Below, piece by piece: positions 56,715 through 64,000 of a stretch of 64,000 nt of DNA. A program made the translations under genes and the position numbers. The stretch spans positions 46,221-110,220 of the forward strand of contig NZ_LGSI01000058.1 of assembly GCF_001698815.1 (NCBI RefSeq). The letters are read 5' to 3'. How positions within the stretch are numbered: position 1 is the stretch's first letter; every line of letters starts with the position of its first letter. A model generated the notes under the pieces. It ran no database searches. It was not told where the DNA came from and was given only the letters and a program-made list of their open reading frames with translations. The stretch is from Pseudomonas syringae. Lineage in GTDB: Bacteria; Pseudomonadota; Gammaproteobacteria; Pseudomonadales; Pseudomonadaceae.

Positions 56715-57233
56715 CTAAACGTGGTCAAGTCTTGCCGCCACCGCGACGCAAATCGCCATGATCAGTTTCAGTTCTTTTTGCACCGTGCTGGCCGACACGC
56801 CCAACTGCTCGGCGATCTCCACATAGCTGCAACCGTTGAGGCGGCTCATGGTGAAAATCTGCTGTTGGCGCGGGCTCAGCTTGCTCAGGCTTTCATTGAG
56901 GCCTTCGAGCATGCGCGTCGCGTGAGTGGCGTCTTCCAGGGTCGTGGCCTGAGCGACGACGTTTTCGATATCCGCCTGTGGTGTGTCATCGGCGACGGTA
57001 CGGGCCACAATCCGTCGGGACCGCAGATGATCCAGCGCCAGATTGCGCGCGGTCTGATAGACGAAGGGTTCCAGGTGATCGATGGCGCGACTGCTCAAGG
57101 CCCGCGTCACGCGCAGGTAGGTCTCCTGCAGCAGGTCTTCAGCGGTACTGCGGTTGCTGACCATCCTTTGCAGCGTGCGCAAAAGGACCGGCCGTTGGGA
57201 AAGGAATACTTCGTTTAAGCGCGACTGACTCAC
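56715..57233 (-). CDS. hxuI: FecI-type ECF sigma factor (HxuI-type)
   Basis: 172 aa from the GTG at 57233; the upstream ATG frame would begin inside the Fur box and is rejected. Sigma region 2 (AEDLLQETYLRVTRAL ... LEPFVYQTARNLALDHLRSRR) and region 4 (LSPRQQQIFTMSRLNGCSYVEIAEQLGVSASTVQKEL) are intact. It directs transcription of the heme receptor gene when the receptor signals heme. A perfect Fur-type palindrome 28 bp ahead of the start makes it iron-repressed. Confidence 0.9.
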   Translation of the reverse strand: MSQSRLNEVFLSQRPVLLRTLQRMVSNRSTAEDLLQETYLRVTRALSSRAIDHLEPFVYQTARNLALDHLRSRRIVARTVADDTPQADIENVVAQATTLEDATHATRMLEGLNESLSKLSPRQQQIFTMSRLNGCSYVEIAEQLGVSASTVQKELKLIMAICVAVAARLDHV

Positions 57234-57260
57234 GGGAATACCCGACCGGAAAAAGCAGTT

Positions 57261-57279
57261 GATGATAATGCTTATCATC
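57261..57279. promoter_or_regulatory. Fur box of hxuI
   Basis: GATGATAA-TGC-TTATCATC, a perfect 8-3-8 palindrome close to the Fur consensus, 28 bp upstream of the chosen GTG start. Confidence 0.88.
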
Positions 57280-57310
57280 CACGCCTTCGGTCAAGTCTTT
57301 GTGCAATCCG

Positions 57311-57450
57311 TTGGAGCGAGGCTTACGGTCGAGCATGTGTTCAGGTACGCCGCCTCGCCTGTAGGAGGGAATTTATTCCCGAAGAAATCCATCAGGCGCT
57401 GGAAATGCAGCGCCTGCCCCGACCACTTCCCGGATGAATCCGGTCCCACG
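57311..57450. repeat. REP fragments between hxuI and gap
   Basis: A truncated unit (GTTGGAGCGAGGCTTACGGT, 57311-57330) is followed by a facing pair: GTAGGAGGGAATTTATTCCC at 57361 and CCGGATGAATCCGGTCCCAC ending near 57449. Confidence 0.75.
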
Positions 57451-57487
57451 GGGATCGTATTCCAACCAGGGACATGATCTGTATGGA

Positions 57488-58489
57488 TTACTGCGCGTTA
57501 TGCAGCGCCAGGCAGTTGTCGAGCATGCGGTTGGAGAACGCCCATTCGTTGTCGTACCAGGCCAGAACCTTGAGCAGCTTGCCGCTGACCTTGGTGTGGT
57601 TGGCATCGAAAATCGACGACAGCGGGTTGTGATTGAAGTCGTGGGAAACCAGCGGCAAGGTGTTGTAGCCGAGGATTTTCGAGTGCTGGCTGGCTTCTTT
57701 CATGATCGCGTTGACTTCATCGACCGTTGTTTCGCGGTTCAGGTGCAACGTCAAGTCGACCAGCGAAACGTTGATCACGGGTACGCGCACGGCCATACCG
57801 GTGAGCTTGCCTGCCAGTTCCGGCAATACCAGGCCGACCGCTTCGGCGGCGCCGGTCTTGCTCGGGATCATCGACTGGGTGGCCGAGCGCGCGCGGTACG
57901 GGTCGGTGTGGTAGACGTCGATCAGGTTCTGGTCGTTGGTATAGGCGTGGATGGTAGTCATCAGGCCACTTTCGATACCCAGTTCACGGTGCAGGACTTG
58001 CGCTACCGGAGCCAGGCAGTTGGTGGTGCAGGATGCGCTGGAAATGATTTGATGCGATTGGCGCAGGGTGTCGTGGTTGACGCCATACACGATAGTGGCG
58101 TCCGCGCCTTTGGCGGGAGCCGAGATAATGACCTTGCGAGCGCCGGCAGTCAGATGCGCGGCGGCCTTGGTGCGATCGGTGAACAAACCGGTGCATTCGA
58201 ACACTACGTCGATGTTCTGCGCTTTCCACGGCAGTTCGGCCGGGTTGCGAATGGCGCTGACTGCAATTCGGTCACCATTGACCGTCAGGCTTTCGCTGTC
58301 GCATTCAACGGTTCCGCCGAACGGTCCATGAACCGTGTCGAAGCGCAGCAGGTGCGCATTCATTTCGCTGTCGCCCAAATCATTGATGGCGACGACTTGC
58401 AGGTCCTGGCGATAGCCTTGGGTATAGAGTGCGCGTAGGACGTTGCGGCCGATGCGGCCAAAACCATTGATTGCAATACGGAGAGTCAT
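57488..58489 (-). CDS. gap: Glyceraldehyde-3-phosphate dehydrogenase, type I
   Basis: 333 aa. NAD-binding start MTLRIAINGFGRIGRNVLRAL, catalytic Cys in ISSASCTTNCLAP (about residue 153), and SSIFDANHTKVSGKLLKVLAWYDNEW near the end. In the Entner-Doudoroff route it processes the triose phosphate from glucose. It diverges from edd-glk across a region with two HexR-type boxes, the known glucose-regulon layout in Pseudomonas. Confidence 0.96.
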   Translation of the reverse strand: MTLRIAINGFGRIGRNVLRALYTQGYRQDLQVVAINDLGDSEMNAHLLRFDTVHGPFGGTVECDSESLTVNGDRIAVSAIRNPAELPWKAQNIDVVFECTGLFTDRTKAAAHLTAGARKVIISAPAKGADATIVYGVNHDTLRQSHQIISSASCTTNCLAPVAQVLHRELGIESGLMTTIHAYTNDQNLIDVYHTDPYRARSATQSMIPSKTGAAEAVGLVLPELAGKLTGMAVRVPVINVSLVDLTLHLNRETTVDEVNAIMKEASQHSKILGYNTLPLVSHDFNHNPLSSIFDANHTKVSGKLLKVLAWYDNEWAFSNRMLDNCLALHNAQ

Positions 58490-58511
58490 ACAGCCGTCCT
58501 CAGTAAATTTG

Positions 58512-58526
58512 TTGTTGGAATTACAA
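58512..58526. promoter_or_regulatory. HexR box, gap side
   Basis: TTGT-TGGAATT-ACAA matches the HexR operator form TTGT-N7/8-ACAA. It lies 23 bp ahead of the gap start, in or near its promoter. Confidence 0.8.
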
Positions 58527-58573
58527 GATTATTCGCATAGAAATAGAAAACAAGCCTTTTTAATGGCAATATT

Positions 58574-58588
58574 TTGTTTTATCTACAA
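58574..58588. promoter_or_regulatory. HexR box, edd side
   Basis: TTGT-TTTATCT-ACAA, a second exact match to TTGT-N7-ACAA, 62 bp from the first and 120 bp ahead of edd. HexR is known to repress both promoters until 2-keto-3-deoxy-6-phosphogluconate releases it. Confidence 0.8.
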
Positions 58589-58708
58589 CGAGAAGCCTGT
58601 AAGACCAGTACAGTTGATCGAGATCAAGCTTTTACAGACAAGGCTCGTGCCTCGATTTCTGGAACAGTCCGAGCGGGTGACCACACACGTTAGCCTGGAG
58701 TTCATCAC

Positions 58709-60535
58709 ATGCATCCCCGCGTCCTTGAGGTAACCGAACGGCTGATCGCCCGTAGTCACGATACACGGCAGCGCTATCTTCAACTGATTCGAAGCGCTGC
58801 GAGCGATGGTCCGATGCGTGGCAAGCTACAGTGCGCCAACTTCGCCCACGGCGTCGCGGCCTGCGGTCCTGAAGACAAAAACACCCTGCGCATGATGAAC
58901 GCCGCCAACGTGGCCATCGTTTCTTCCTATAACGACATGCTCTCGGCACATCAGCCCTACGAGCATTTCCCGAATCAGATCAAACAGGCTTTACGTGACA
59001 TTGGTTCGGTCGGCCAATTCGCTGGCGGCGTGCCGGCGATGTGCGACGGCGTGACTCAGGGTGAGCCGGGCATGGAGCTGGGCATCGCCAGCCGTGAAGT
59101 CATCGCCATGTCGACCGCCGTCGCGTTATCTCACAACATGTTCGACGCCGCCTTGATGCTGGGCATTTGCGACAAGATCGTGCCGGGCCTGATGATGGGC
59201 GCGCTGCGTTTTGGGCATTTGCCGACCCTGTTCATTCCGGGCGGGCCGATGGTCTCGGGGATTTCCAACAAGGAAAAAGCCGACGTGCGCCAGCGTTACG
59301 CGGAAGGCAAGGCCACCCGCGAAGAACTGCTGGATTCGGAGATGAAGTCCTATCACGGTCCCGGCACCTGCACGTTTTACGGCACCGCGAACACCAACCA
59401 GTTGCTGATGGAAGTCATGGGCCTGCATTTGCCGGGCGCATCGTTCGTCAATCCGTACACGCCGCTGCGTGATGCGCTGACGGTCGAGGCTTCGCACCAG
59501 ATCACACGCATGACCATGCAGAGCGGCAATTTCATGCCGTTGGGCGAAATCGTCGACGAGCGTTCGTTGGTCAATTCCATCGTCGCGTTGCACGCCACCG
59601 GTGGCTCCACCAATCACACCTTGCACATGCCGGCGATTGCCCAGGCGGCGGGCATTCAGTTGACCTGGCAGGACATGGCCGACCTTTCCGAAGTGGTGCC
59701 GACCCTGACTCACGTCTACCCGAACGGCAAGGCGGACATCAATCACTTCCAGGCGGCGGGCGGCATGTCGTTCCTGATCCGCGAGCTGCTGGAAGCCGGT
59801 TTGCTGCACGAAGACGTCAACACCGTGGTCGGTCGCGGCCTGAGCCGATACACCCGCGAACCGTTTCTGGAAGACGGCAAGCTGGTCTGGCGCGAAGGCC
59901 CGATCGAAAGCCTGGACGAAGATATTCTGCGTCCGGTCGCGCGGCCGTTTTCCCCTGAAGGTGGCTTGCGCGTCATGGAAGGCAATCTGGGTCGTGGCGT
60001 GATGAAAGTCTCGGCCGTGGCCCTTGAGCATCAGATCGTCGAAGCACCGGCCAAGGTCTTCCAGGATCAGCAGGATCTGGCCGATGCGTTCAAGGCTGGC
60101 GAGCTGGAATGCGATTTCGTCGCGGTGATGCGCTTTCAAGGCCCGCGCTCCAATGGCATGCCGGAACTGCACAAAATGACGCCGTTCCTGGGCGTGTTGC
60201 AGGACCGGGGTTTCAAAGTCGCGTTGGTGACGGATGGACGGATGTCCGGCGCGTCGGGCAAGATCCCGGCGGCGATTCACGTCTGCCCGGAAGCCTTCGA
60301 TGGTGGCCCTTTGGCGCTTTTGCGTGATGGCGACATCGTGCGGGTTGATGGCGTAAAAGGGACGTTGCAAGTTCTGGTCGAACCGGCAGAATTGGCCGCC
60401 AGAGAACCCGCTATCGGTCAGCTCGACAACAGTGTCGGCACTGGACGCGAGCTGTTCAATTTCATGCGCATGGCCTTCAGCTCGGCAGAGAAGGGCGCCA
60501 GCGCCTTTACCTCTAGTCTGGAGACGCTTAAGTGA
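58709..60535 (+). CDS. edd: 6-Phosphogluconate dehydratase (Entner-Doudoroff)
   Basis: 608 aa, normal length. It dehydrates 6-phosphogluconate to 2-keto-3-deoxy-6-phosphogluconate. IlvD/Edd family with iron-sulfur Cys residues in CANFAHGVAACGPEDK, MCDGVTQGEPGMELG and GICDKIVPG, and the C-terminal GRMSGASGKIPAAIHV. The glk start overlaps its stop by 4 bp, so the two are coupled. Confidence 0.97.
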   Translation: MHPRVLEVTERLIARSHDTRQRYLQLIRSAASDGPMRGKLQCANFAHGVAACGPEDKNTLRMMNAANVAIVSSYNDMLSAHQPYEHFPNQIKQALRDIGSVGQFAGGVPAMCDGVTQGEPGMELGIASREVIAMSTAVALSHNMFDAALMLGICDKIVPGLMMGALRFGHLPTLFIPGGPMVSGISNKEKADVRQRYAEGKATREELLDSEMKSYHGPGTCTFYGTANTNQLLMEVMGLHLPGASFVNPYTPLRDALTVEASHQITRMTMQSGNFMPLGEIVDERSLVNSIVALHATGGSTNHTLHMPAIAQAAGIQLTWQDMADLSEVVPTLTHVYPNGKADINHFQAAGGMSFLIRELLEAGLLHEDVNTVVGRGLSRYTREPFLEDGKLVWREGPIESLDEDILRPVARPFSPEGGLRVMEGNLGRGVMKVSAVALEHQIVEAPAKVFQDQQDLADAFKAGELECDFVAVMRFQGPRSNGMPELHKMTPFLGVLQDRGFKVALVTDGRMSGASGKIPAAIHVCPEAFDGGPLALLRDGDIVRVDGVKGTLQVLVEPAELAAREPAIGQLDNSVGTGRELFNFMRMAFSSAEKGASAFTSSLETLK

Positions 60536-61512
60536 AGTTGGCCCTGGTCGGTGATATTGGCGGTACCAATGCACGTTTTGCCATTTGGGAAGACGAAAAG
60601 CTGCATTCCATCCGGGTATTCCCGACCATCGACTACGTAAGTCCGGAGAAGGCCATCGAGGTCTATCTTCAGGATCTGGAGTTGCAGCGCGGCGATGTCG
60701 GTTTCGTCTGCCTGGCGGTTGCCGGCCCGGTGGATGGCGACGAATTCCAGTTCACCAACAGCCATTGGCGGTTGAGCAAGTCGGCGTTCTGCGCGGACCT
60801 GAAGGTCGATGAGCTGCTGCTGATCAATGATTTCACGGCCATGGCCCTGGGCATGACCTGCCTGAAAGATGACGAGTACCTGACGGTCTGCCACGGCATC
60901 AGCGAGGCTGACCGGCCGCGCGTCGTGGTCGGGCCGGGCACCGGTCTTGGCGTGGGCACGTTGCTCAGCGTCGGCGTCAATCGCTGGATGGCGCTGCCCG
61001 GTGAAGGCGGTCATGTGGATCTGCCCATCGGCAATGCCCGCGAAGCCTTGTTGTGGATGCGGTTGATGGCCGACCACGAACACGTCAGCGCCGAAACCAT
61101 CCTCAGCGGTGCGGGCTTGTTGTTGCTGTATCAGGTCAGCTGCGCCCTGGACGATATTGAGCCGACGCTCAAGTCGCCCGCTGCGATTACCTCGGCTGCG
61201 GTGGCCGGTGATCCGGTGGCGGCTGCGGTGCTCGACCAGTTCTGCGTGTTTCTTGGCCGGGTGGCCGGGAACAACGTGTTGACGGTCGGCGGTCGTGGCG
61301 GTGTATACATCGTCGGCGGTGTGGTGCCGCGCTTCATCGAGTTTTTCATGAGTAGCGGCTTCAAGCGTGCGTTCGCCGAGAAGGGCGTGATGAGCGATTA
61401 TTTCAATGGCGTGCCGGTGTGGCTGGTGACTGCCGAGTATCCGGGCTTGATGGGCGCGGGTGTTGCGTTGCAGCAGGCGTTTGGTGACGTGCTGGATGGT
61501 GAAGAGTTGTAG
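60532..61512 (+). CDS. glk: Glucokinase
   Basis: 326 aa starting with GTG inside the edd stop (GTGA). MKLALVGDIGGTNARFAIWED is the phosphate-binding motif, LLINDFTAMALG and GPGTGLGVGTL are further glucokinase signatures, and PGEGGHVDLP carries active-site residues. It phosphorylates glucose for the Entner-Doudoroff pathway. gltR follows beyond a REP. Confidence 0.96.
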   Translation: MKLALVGDIGGTNARFAIWEDEKLHSIRVFPTIDYVSPEKAIEVYLQDLELQRGDVGFVCLAVAGPVDGDEFQFTNSHWRLSKSAFCADLKVDELLLINDFTAMALGMTCLKDDEYLTVCHGISEADRPRVVVGPGTGLGVGTLLSVGVNRWMALPGEGGHVDLPIGNAREALLWMRLMADHEHVSAETILSGAGLLLLYQVSCALDDIEPTLKSPAAITSAAVAGDPVAAAVLDQFCVFLGRVAGNNVLTVGGRGGVYIVGGVVPRFIEFFMSSGFKRAFAEKGVMSDYFNGVPVWLVTAEYPGLMGAGVALQQAFGDVLDGEEL

Positions 61513-61527
61513 GCGCTGCAGGAGCCG

Positions 61528-61618
61528 TTGGAGCGAGGCTCGCCCGCGAAAGCGATAGTCCAGGCTATGCATATGTTGTGCAAATCCTGGCCTCTTCGCG
61601 GGCAAGCCTCGCTCCAAC
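61528..61618. repeat. REP/BIME between glk and gltR
   Basis: GTTGGAGCGAGGCTCGCCCG at the left and near-perfect inverse ending GCAAGCCTCGCTCCAAC at the right. It separates edd-glk from the regulator pair and may weaken read-through. Confidence 0.88.
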
Positions 61619-61670
61619 GGGCTTCATTTACTCAAAACAATAACGATTCATTGCGACAAGGATGATCCAG

Positions 61671-62408
61671 GTGAGCTCAGTCAGTAAATCGATCCTGCTG
61701 GTTGATGACGACCAGGAGATTCGTGAATTGCTGCAAACCTACCTGAGCCGCTCGGGCTTTCAGGTACGGACGGTCGGCGACGGTGCGGATTTCCGTCAGG
61801 CCTTCAACGACGAACCCAGTGACCTGCTGATCCTCGACGTGATGCTCCCCGACGAAGATGGCTTCAGCCTGTGTCGTTGGGTGCGTCAGCACAATCGCCA
61901 GCCCCACGTGCCGATCATCATGCTGACCGCCAGTTCGGACGAAGCCGACCGGGTTATCGGTCTGGAGTTGGGCGCGGACGATTATCTCGGCAAACCCTTC
62001 AGCCCGCGTGAACTGCTGGCCCGGATCAAGGCGCTGCTGCGGCGGGCGCAATTCGGTCAGGAGCGGGTCGGCGGCGATGTGCTGGTGTTTGATGAATGGC
62101 GGCTGGACATGGTCAGTCATCGGCTGTTTCACAACGATGGCGAGGAAGTGATTCTGTCCGGCGCCGATTTCGCGTTGCTCAAGCTGTTTCTCGATAATCC
62201 CCAGCAGATTCTGGATCGCGACATGATCGGCAACGCGACCCGTGGCCGTGAGCTGATGCCCCTTGAGCGCATTGTCGACATGGCGGTCAGTCGTCTGCGT
62301 CAGCGCCTGCGCGATACCGGCAAGTCACCGCGTCTGATCCGCACGGTGCGCGGCAGCGGTTATCTGCTGGCGGCGAACGTCATTTCTCAGGTCAGCAACG
62401 GTTATTAA
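61671..62408 (+). CDS. gltR: Two-component response regulator GltR (OmpR family)
   Basis: 245 aa from the GTG at 61671, nine bases after AAGG; the ATG at 61662 touches that ribosome site and is less likely. The receiver domain has the acidic pocket VDDD, phospho-Asp56 in LILDVMLPD and Lys in GKPFSP. A winged-helix OmpR-type DNA-binding domain follows (LSGADFALLKLFLDNPQ...RLRQRLRDTGKSPRLIRTVRGSGYLL). It controls the glucose transport and porin genes in known pseudomonads. gtrS follows after 15 bp. Confidence 0.94.
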   Translation: MSSVSKSILLVDDDQEIRELLQTYLSRSGFQVRTVGDGADFRQAFNDEPSDLLILDVMLPDEDGFSLCRWVRQHNRQPHVPIIMLTASSDEADRVIGLELGADDYLGKPFSPRELLARIKALLRRAQFGQERVGGDVLVFDEWRLDMVSHRLFHNDGEEVILSGADFALLKLFLDNPQQILDRDMIGNATRGRELMPLERIVDMAVSRLRQRLRDTGKSPRLIRTVRGSGYLLAANVISQVSNGY

Positions 62409-62423
62409 AACTATGGTTACCGA

Positions 62424-63890
62424 ATGTTGAGCGACGCCGCGCCGAAGCGTCGGTTCCCGCTGCCGCGTTCGCTGCTGGGGCGCATGTTGCTGCTGACCTT
62501 GCTGGCGGTATTGCTGGCCCAGGCGCTGTCCAGCGTCATCTGGCTGTCGCAGTTGCGCGCGACGCAAATGGAAGGCCTGATCACCAGCGCCCGCAGCCTG
62601 GCGTACTCCATGGCGGCCAGTGTCAGCTATTTTCGCTCGTTGCCGTTGGCCTATCGGCCGCTGGTGCTCGACCAGTTGCGCAGCATGGGCGGCACGCGTT
62701 TTGTCGTGTCCCTCAATGATCGTCCGCTGGACATGCAGACTCTCGAACCGACGCCGCGCAAGCAGGCTGTGCTCGATGTGGTCGATGAAGTGTTGCGTCA
62801 GCATCTGGGGACTGATCCGGACATTTCTGTCTGGTTCGTGCGCCCGGAGGACCTGCGGATTTTCAACAGCGGTCTGAAACTCGATGAACTGCCGCGCTCC
62901 TGGGCGCATTACGCCCTGAGCCTGGAGCCGGTCAATCCGCCGATTCTGGTCACCCAGATCGAGCTGGCGCCCGGCGAATGGCTGTACATCGCATCGCTGC
63001 TGCCCGAGCCCTACACCACCCTCGAAGAACAGGAATTGCCCCTGCAGCAAGTCTGGTTCATCGCCCTGACCAGCGGTTTCCTGTTGTTGTTCATTGGCCT
63101 GTTGGTGCATTGGCAAAGTCGTCCGCTCAAACGGCTGGCCCGCGCTGCGCGGGACATGTCGCTAGGTGCGGAGGTGGAGTCGGTGGTGGAGGGCGGCGGC
63201 AGCGAAGTGGTGGAAGTCAGTCGCGCCTTCAATGCCATGCGTACCCGGATCAGTCGTTACCTCACCGAACGTGGCCAGTTGTTCAGCGCCATTTCCCACG
63301 ACTTGCGCACGCCCATCACGCGCCTGAGGCTGCGGGTCGAGCTGCTGGAGGATGAAACCCAGCAGCGCAAATTCAGCCGTGATCTGGACGAACTGGAGTT
63401 GCTGGTCAAAGGCGCGCTGCAATGCGTGAAAGACACGGACATTCACGAGAACATCGAAGCGGTGGACCTGAACTATGTGCTCGACTGTCTGGTGGAGCCT
63501 TTTCTGCCGCCCAATGGCAACGGCAGCGCCACCCAGGACGGCAAGGCCGAGGCGCCTTATCCTGGCAAACCACTGGCCCTCAAACGCTGCATCGGCAACC
63601 TGATCGACAACGCGATCAAGTACGGACACAAGGCGCATCTGCGGGTCGAAGATAACGCCAAGGCGTTCGTGCTGCATGTCGACGACGAAGGGCCGGGCGT
63701 GCCTGAACAACGTATGGAACAGGTCTTCGAACCGCATTTCCGCCTCGCGGGCAGCCAGCAGCAAGGCTACGGCCTGGGCCTGGGCATCGCCCGCAACATC
63801 GCCCACAGCCACGGCGGCGAAGTCAGCCTGCAAAACCTGCGCGGCGGCGGGTTGCGGGTGACGCTGTATCTGCCGAGGACGGTTGATTGA
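62424..63890 (+). CDS. gtrS: Sensor histidine kinase GtrS
   Basis: 488 aa inner-membrane sensor. Helix 1 at about residues 17-42, a periplasmic ligand domain to about 210, helix 2 at about 212-232, a HAMP domain (RPLKRLARAARDMS), the H-box SHDLRTPITRLR with His292, and the ATPase boxes NLIDNAIKYG, DDEGPGVPE and GLGLGIARNIAHSHGG. In P. aeruginosa and P. putida GtrS senses 2-ketogluconate and 6-phosphogluconate and signals to GltR. The pairing is inferred from adjacency. Confidence 0.93.
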   Translation: MLSDAAPKRRFPLPRSLLGRMLLLTLLAVLLAQALSSVIWLSQLRATQMEGLITSARSLAYSMAASVSYFRSLPLAYRPLVLDQLRSMGGTRFVVSLNDRPLDMQTLEPTPRKQAVLDVVDEVLRQHLGTDPDISVWFVRPEDLRIFNSGLKLDELPRSWAHYALSLEPVNPPILVTQIELAPGEWLYIASLLPEPYTTLEEQELPLQQVWFIALTSGFLLLFIGLLVHWQSRPLKRLARAARDMSLGAEVESVVEGGGSEVVEVSRAFNAMRTRISRYLTERGQLFSAISHDLRTPITRLRLRVELLEDETQQRKFSRDLDELELLVKGALQCVKDTDIHENIEAVDLNYVLDCLVEPFLPPNGNGSATQDGKAEAPYPGKPLALKRCIGNLIDNAIKYGHKAHLRVEDNAKAFVLHVDDEGPGVPEQRMEQVFEPHFRLAGSQQQGYGLGLGIARNIAHSHGGEVSLQNLRGGGLRVTLYLPRTVD

Positions 63891-63909
63891 GTTGACGCGT
63901 GCAGATCCG

Positions 63910-64000
63910 GTAGGAGGAACTTGTCCCCGAAGAGGCCGGGCCAGCCAGACTCAATCGCTCTGCCAGACTTCATTGCCTGAGCCGACGCCTTCCCGGACAA
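63910..64000. repeat. REP element, cut by the window edge
   Basis: GTAGGAGGAACTTGTCCCCG at the left; the right arm (GCCTTCCCGGACAA) runs out of the window. Confidence 0.7.

Noticed and set aside
58596..58612. CTGT...ACAG inverted pair ahead of edd as a third HexR site
   Set aside because: Both outer bases and the spacer length (9) depart from TTGT-N7/8-ACAA.

Overview
The window is a stretch of Pseudomonas chromosome, most likely from the P. fluorescens/P. syringae side of the genus. The evidence is a GC-rich core with typical Pseudomonas gene sets and neighbour order: aapJQMP; hupN, rlmF, valS, holC, pepA and lptFG; gcvTPH with a TyrR-like regulator; arcDABC; and the gap/edd/glk/gltR/gtrS glucose cluster. 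Many REP-type palindromes of the GTAGGAGCGAG...CTCGCTCCTAC kind sit between genes. Function and family calls come from motif reading and recall of families; no search was run.

Layout. 0-3.2 kb: a polyamine-type ABC importer on the minus strand, cut by the window edge. 3.5-10.1 kb: a NodB-like protein with degenerate motifs, a PIN-PhoH ATPase, moaCDE, rhlB (with a 10-C tract) and carboxylesterase estB. 10.6-14.8 kb: the aapJQMP general amino-acid importer behind a sigma-54-type promoter. 15.1-19.6 kb: an accessory, AT-richer competition island. It carries an Hcp-linked type VI effector candidate (DUF4225-like) with two related membrane proteins that look like immunity proteins, a small DUF6124-type gene behind a leader that looks structured, and a colicin M-like bacteriocin with a four-helix membrane partner. 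19.7-25.2 kb: a CynX-type transporter, small enzymes, yejK/ndpA and hupN. 25.4-29.9 kb: two more accessory cassettes set between conserved genes, namely an ADP-ribosyltransferase-like toxin with a DUF6508-like partner (between hupN and rlmF) and a secreted trypsin-like protease (between rlmF and valS). 30-39 kb: valS, holC, pepA, lptFG, an RDD protein and a cold-shock protein. 39.3-45.7 kb: glycine cleavage genes gcvT, gcvP and gcvH and the sigma-54 activator gcsR, with a readable promoter and three activator sites. 46-51.3 kb: the arginine deiminase operon arcDABC under an ANR/FNR-type box. 51.4-57.3 kb: a heme-uptake block made of heme oxygenase, TonB receptor with signalling domain, FecR and FecI, with a Fur box. 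57.5-63.9 kb: gap and edd-glk diverging from a region with two HexR-type boxes, then the gltR-gtrS two-component system.

The metabolic clusters are textbook Pseudomonas. The novelty lies in the three competition or toxin loci at 15-19.6 kb and 25.4-27.1 kb, in the putative pseudoknotted leader at 17.67-17.86 kb, and in repeat structures: 90 % identical direct REP copies flanking the type VI module, and a 40-bp perfect inverted repeat at 52.55-52.80 kb.
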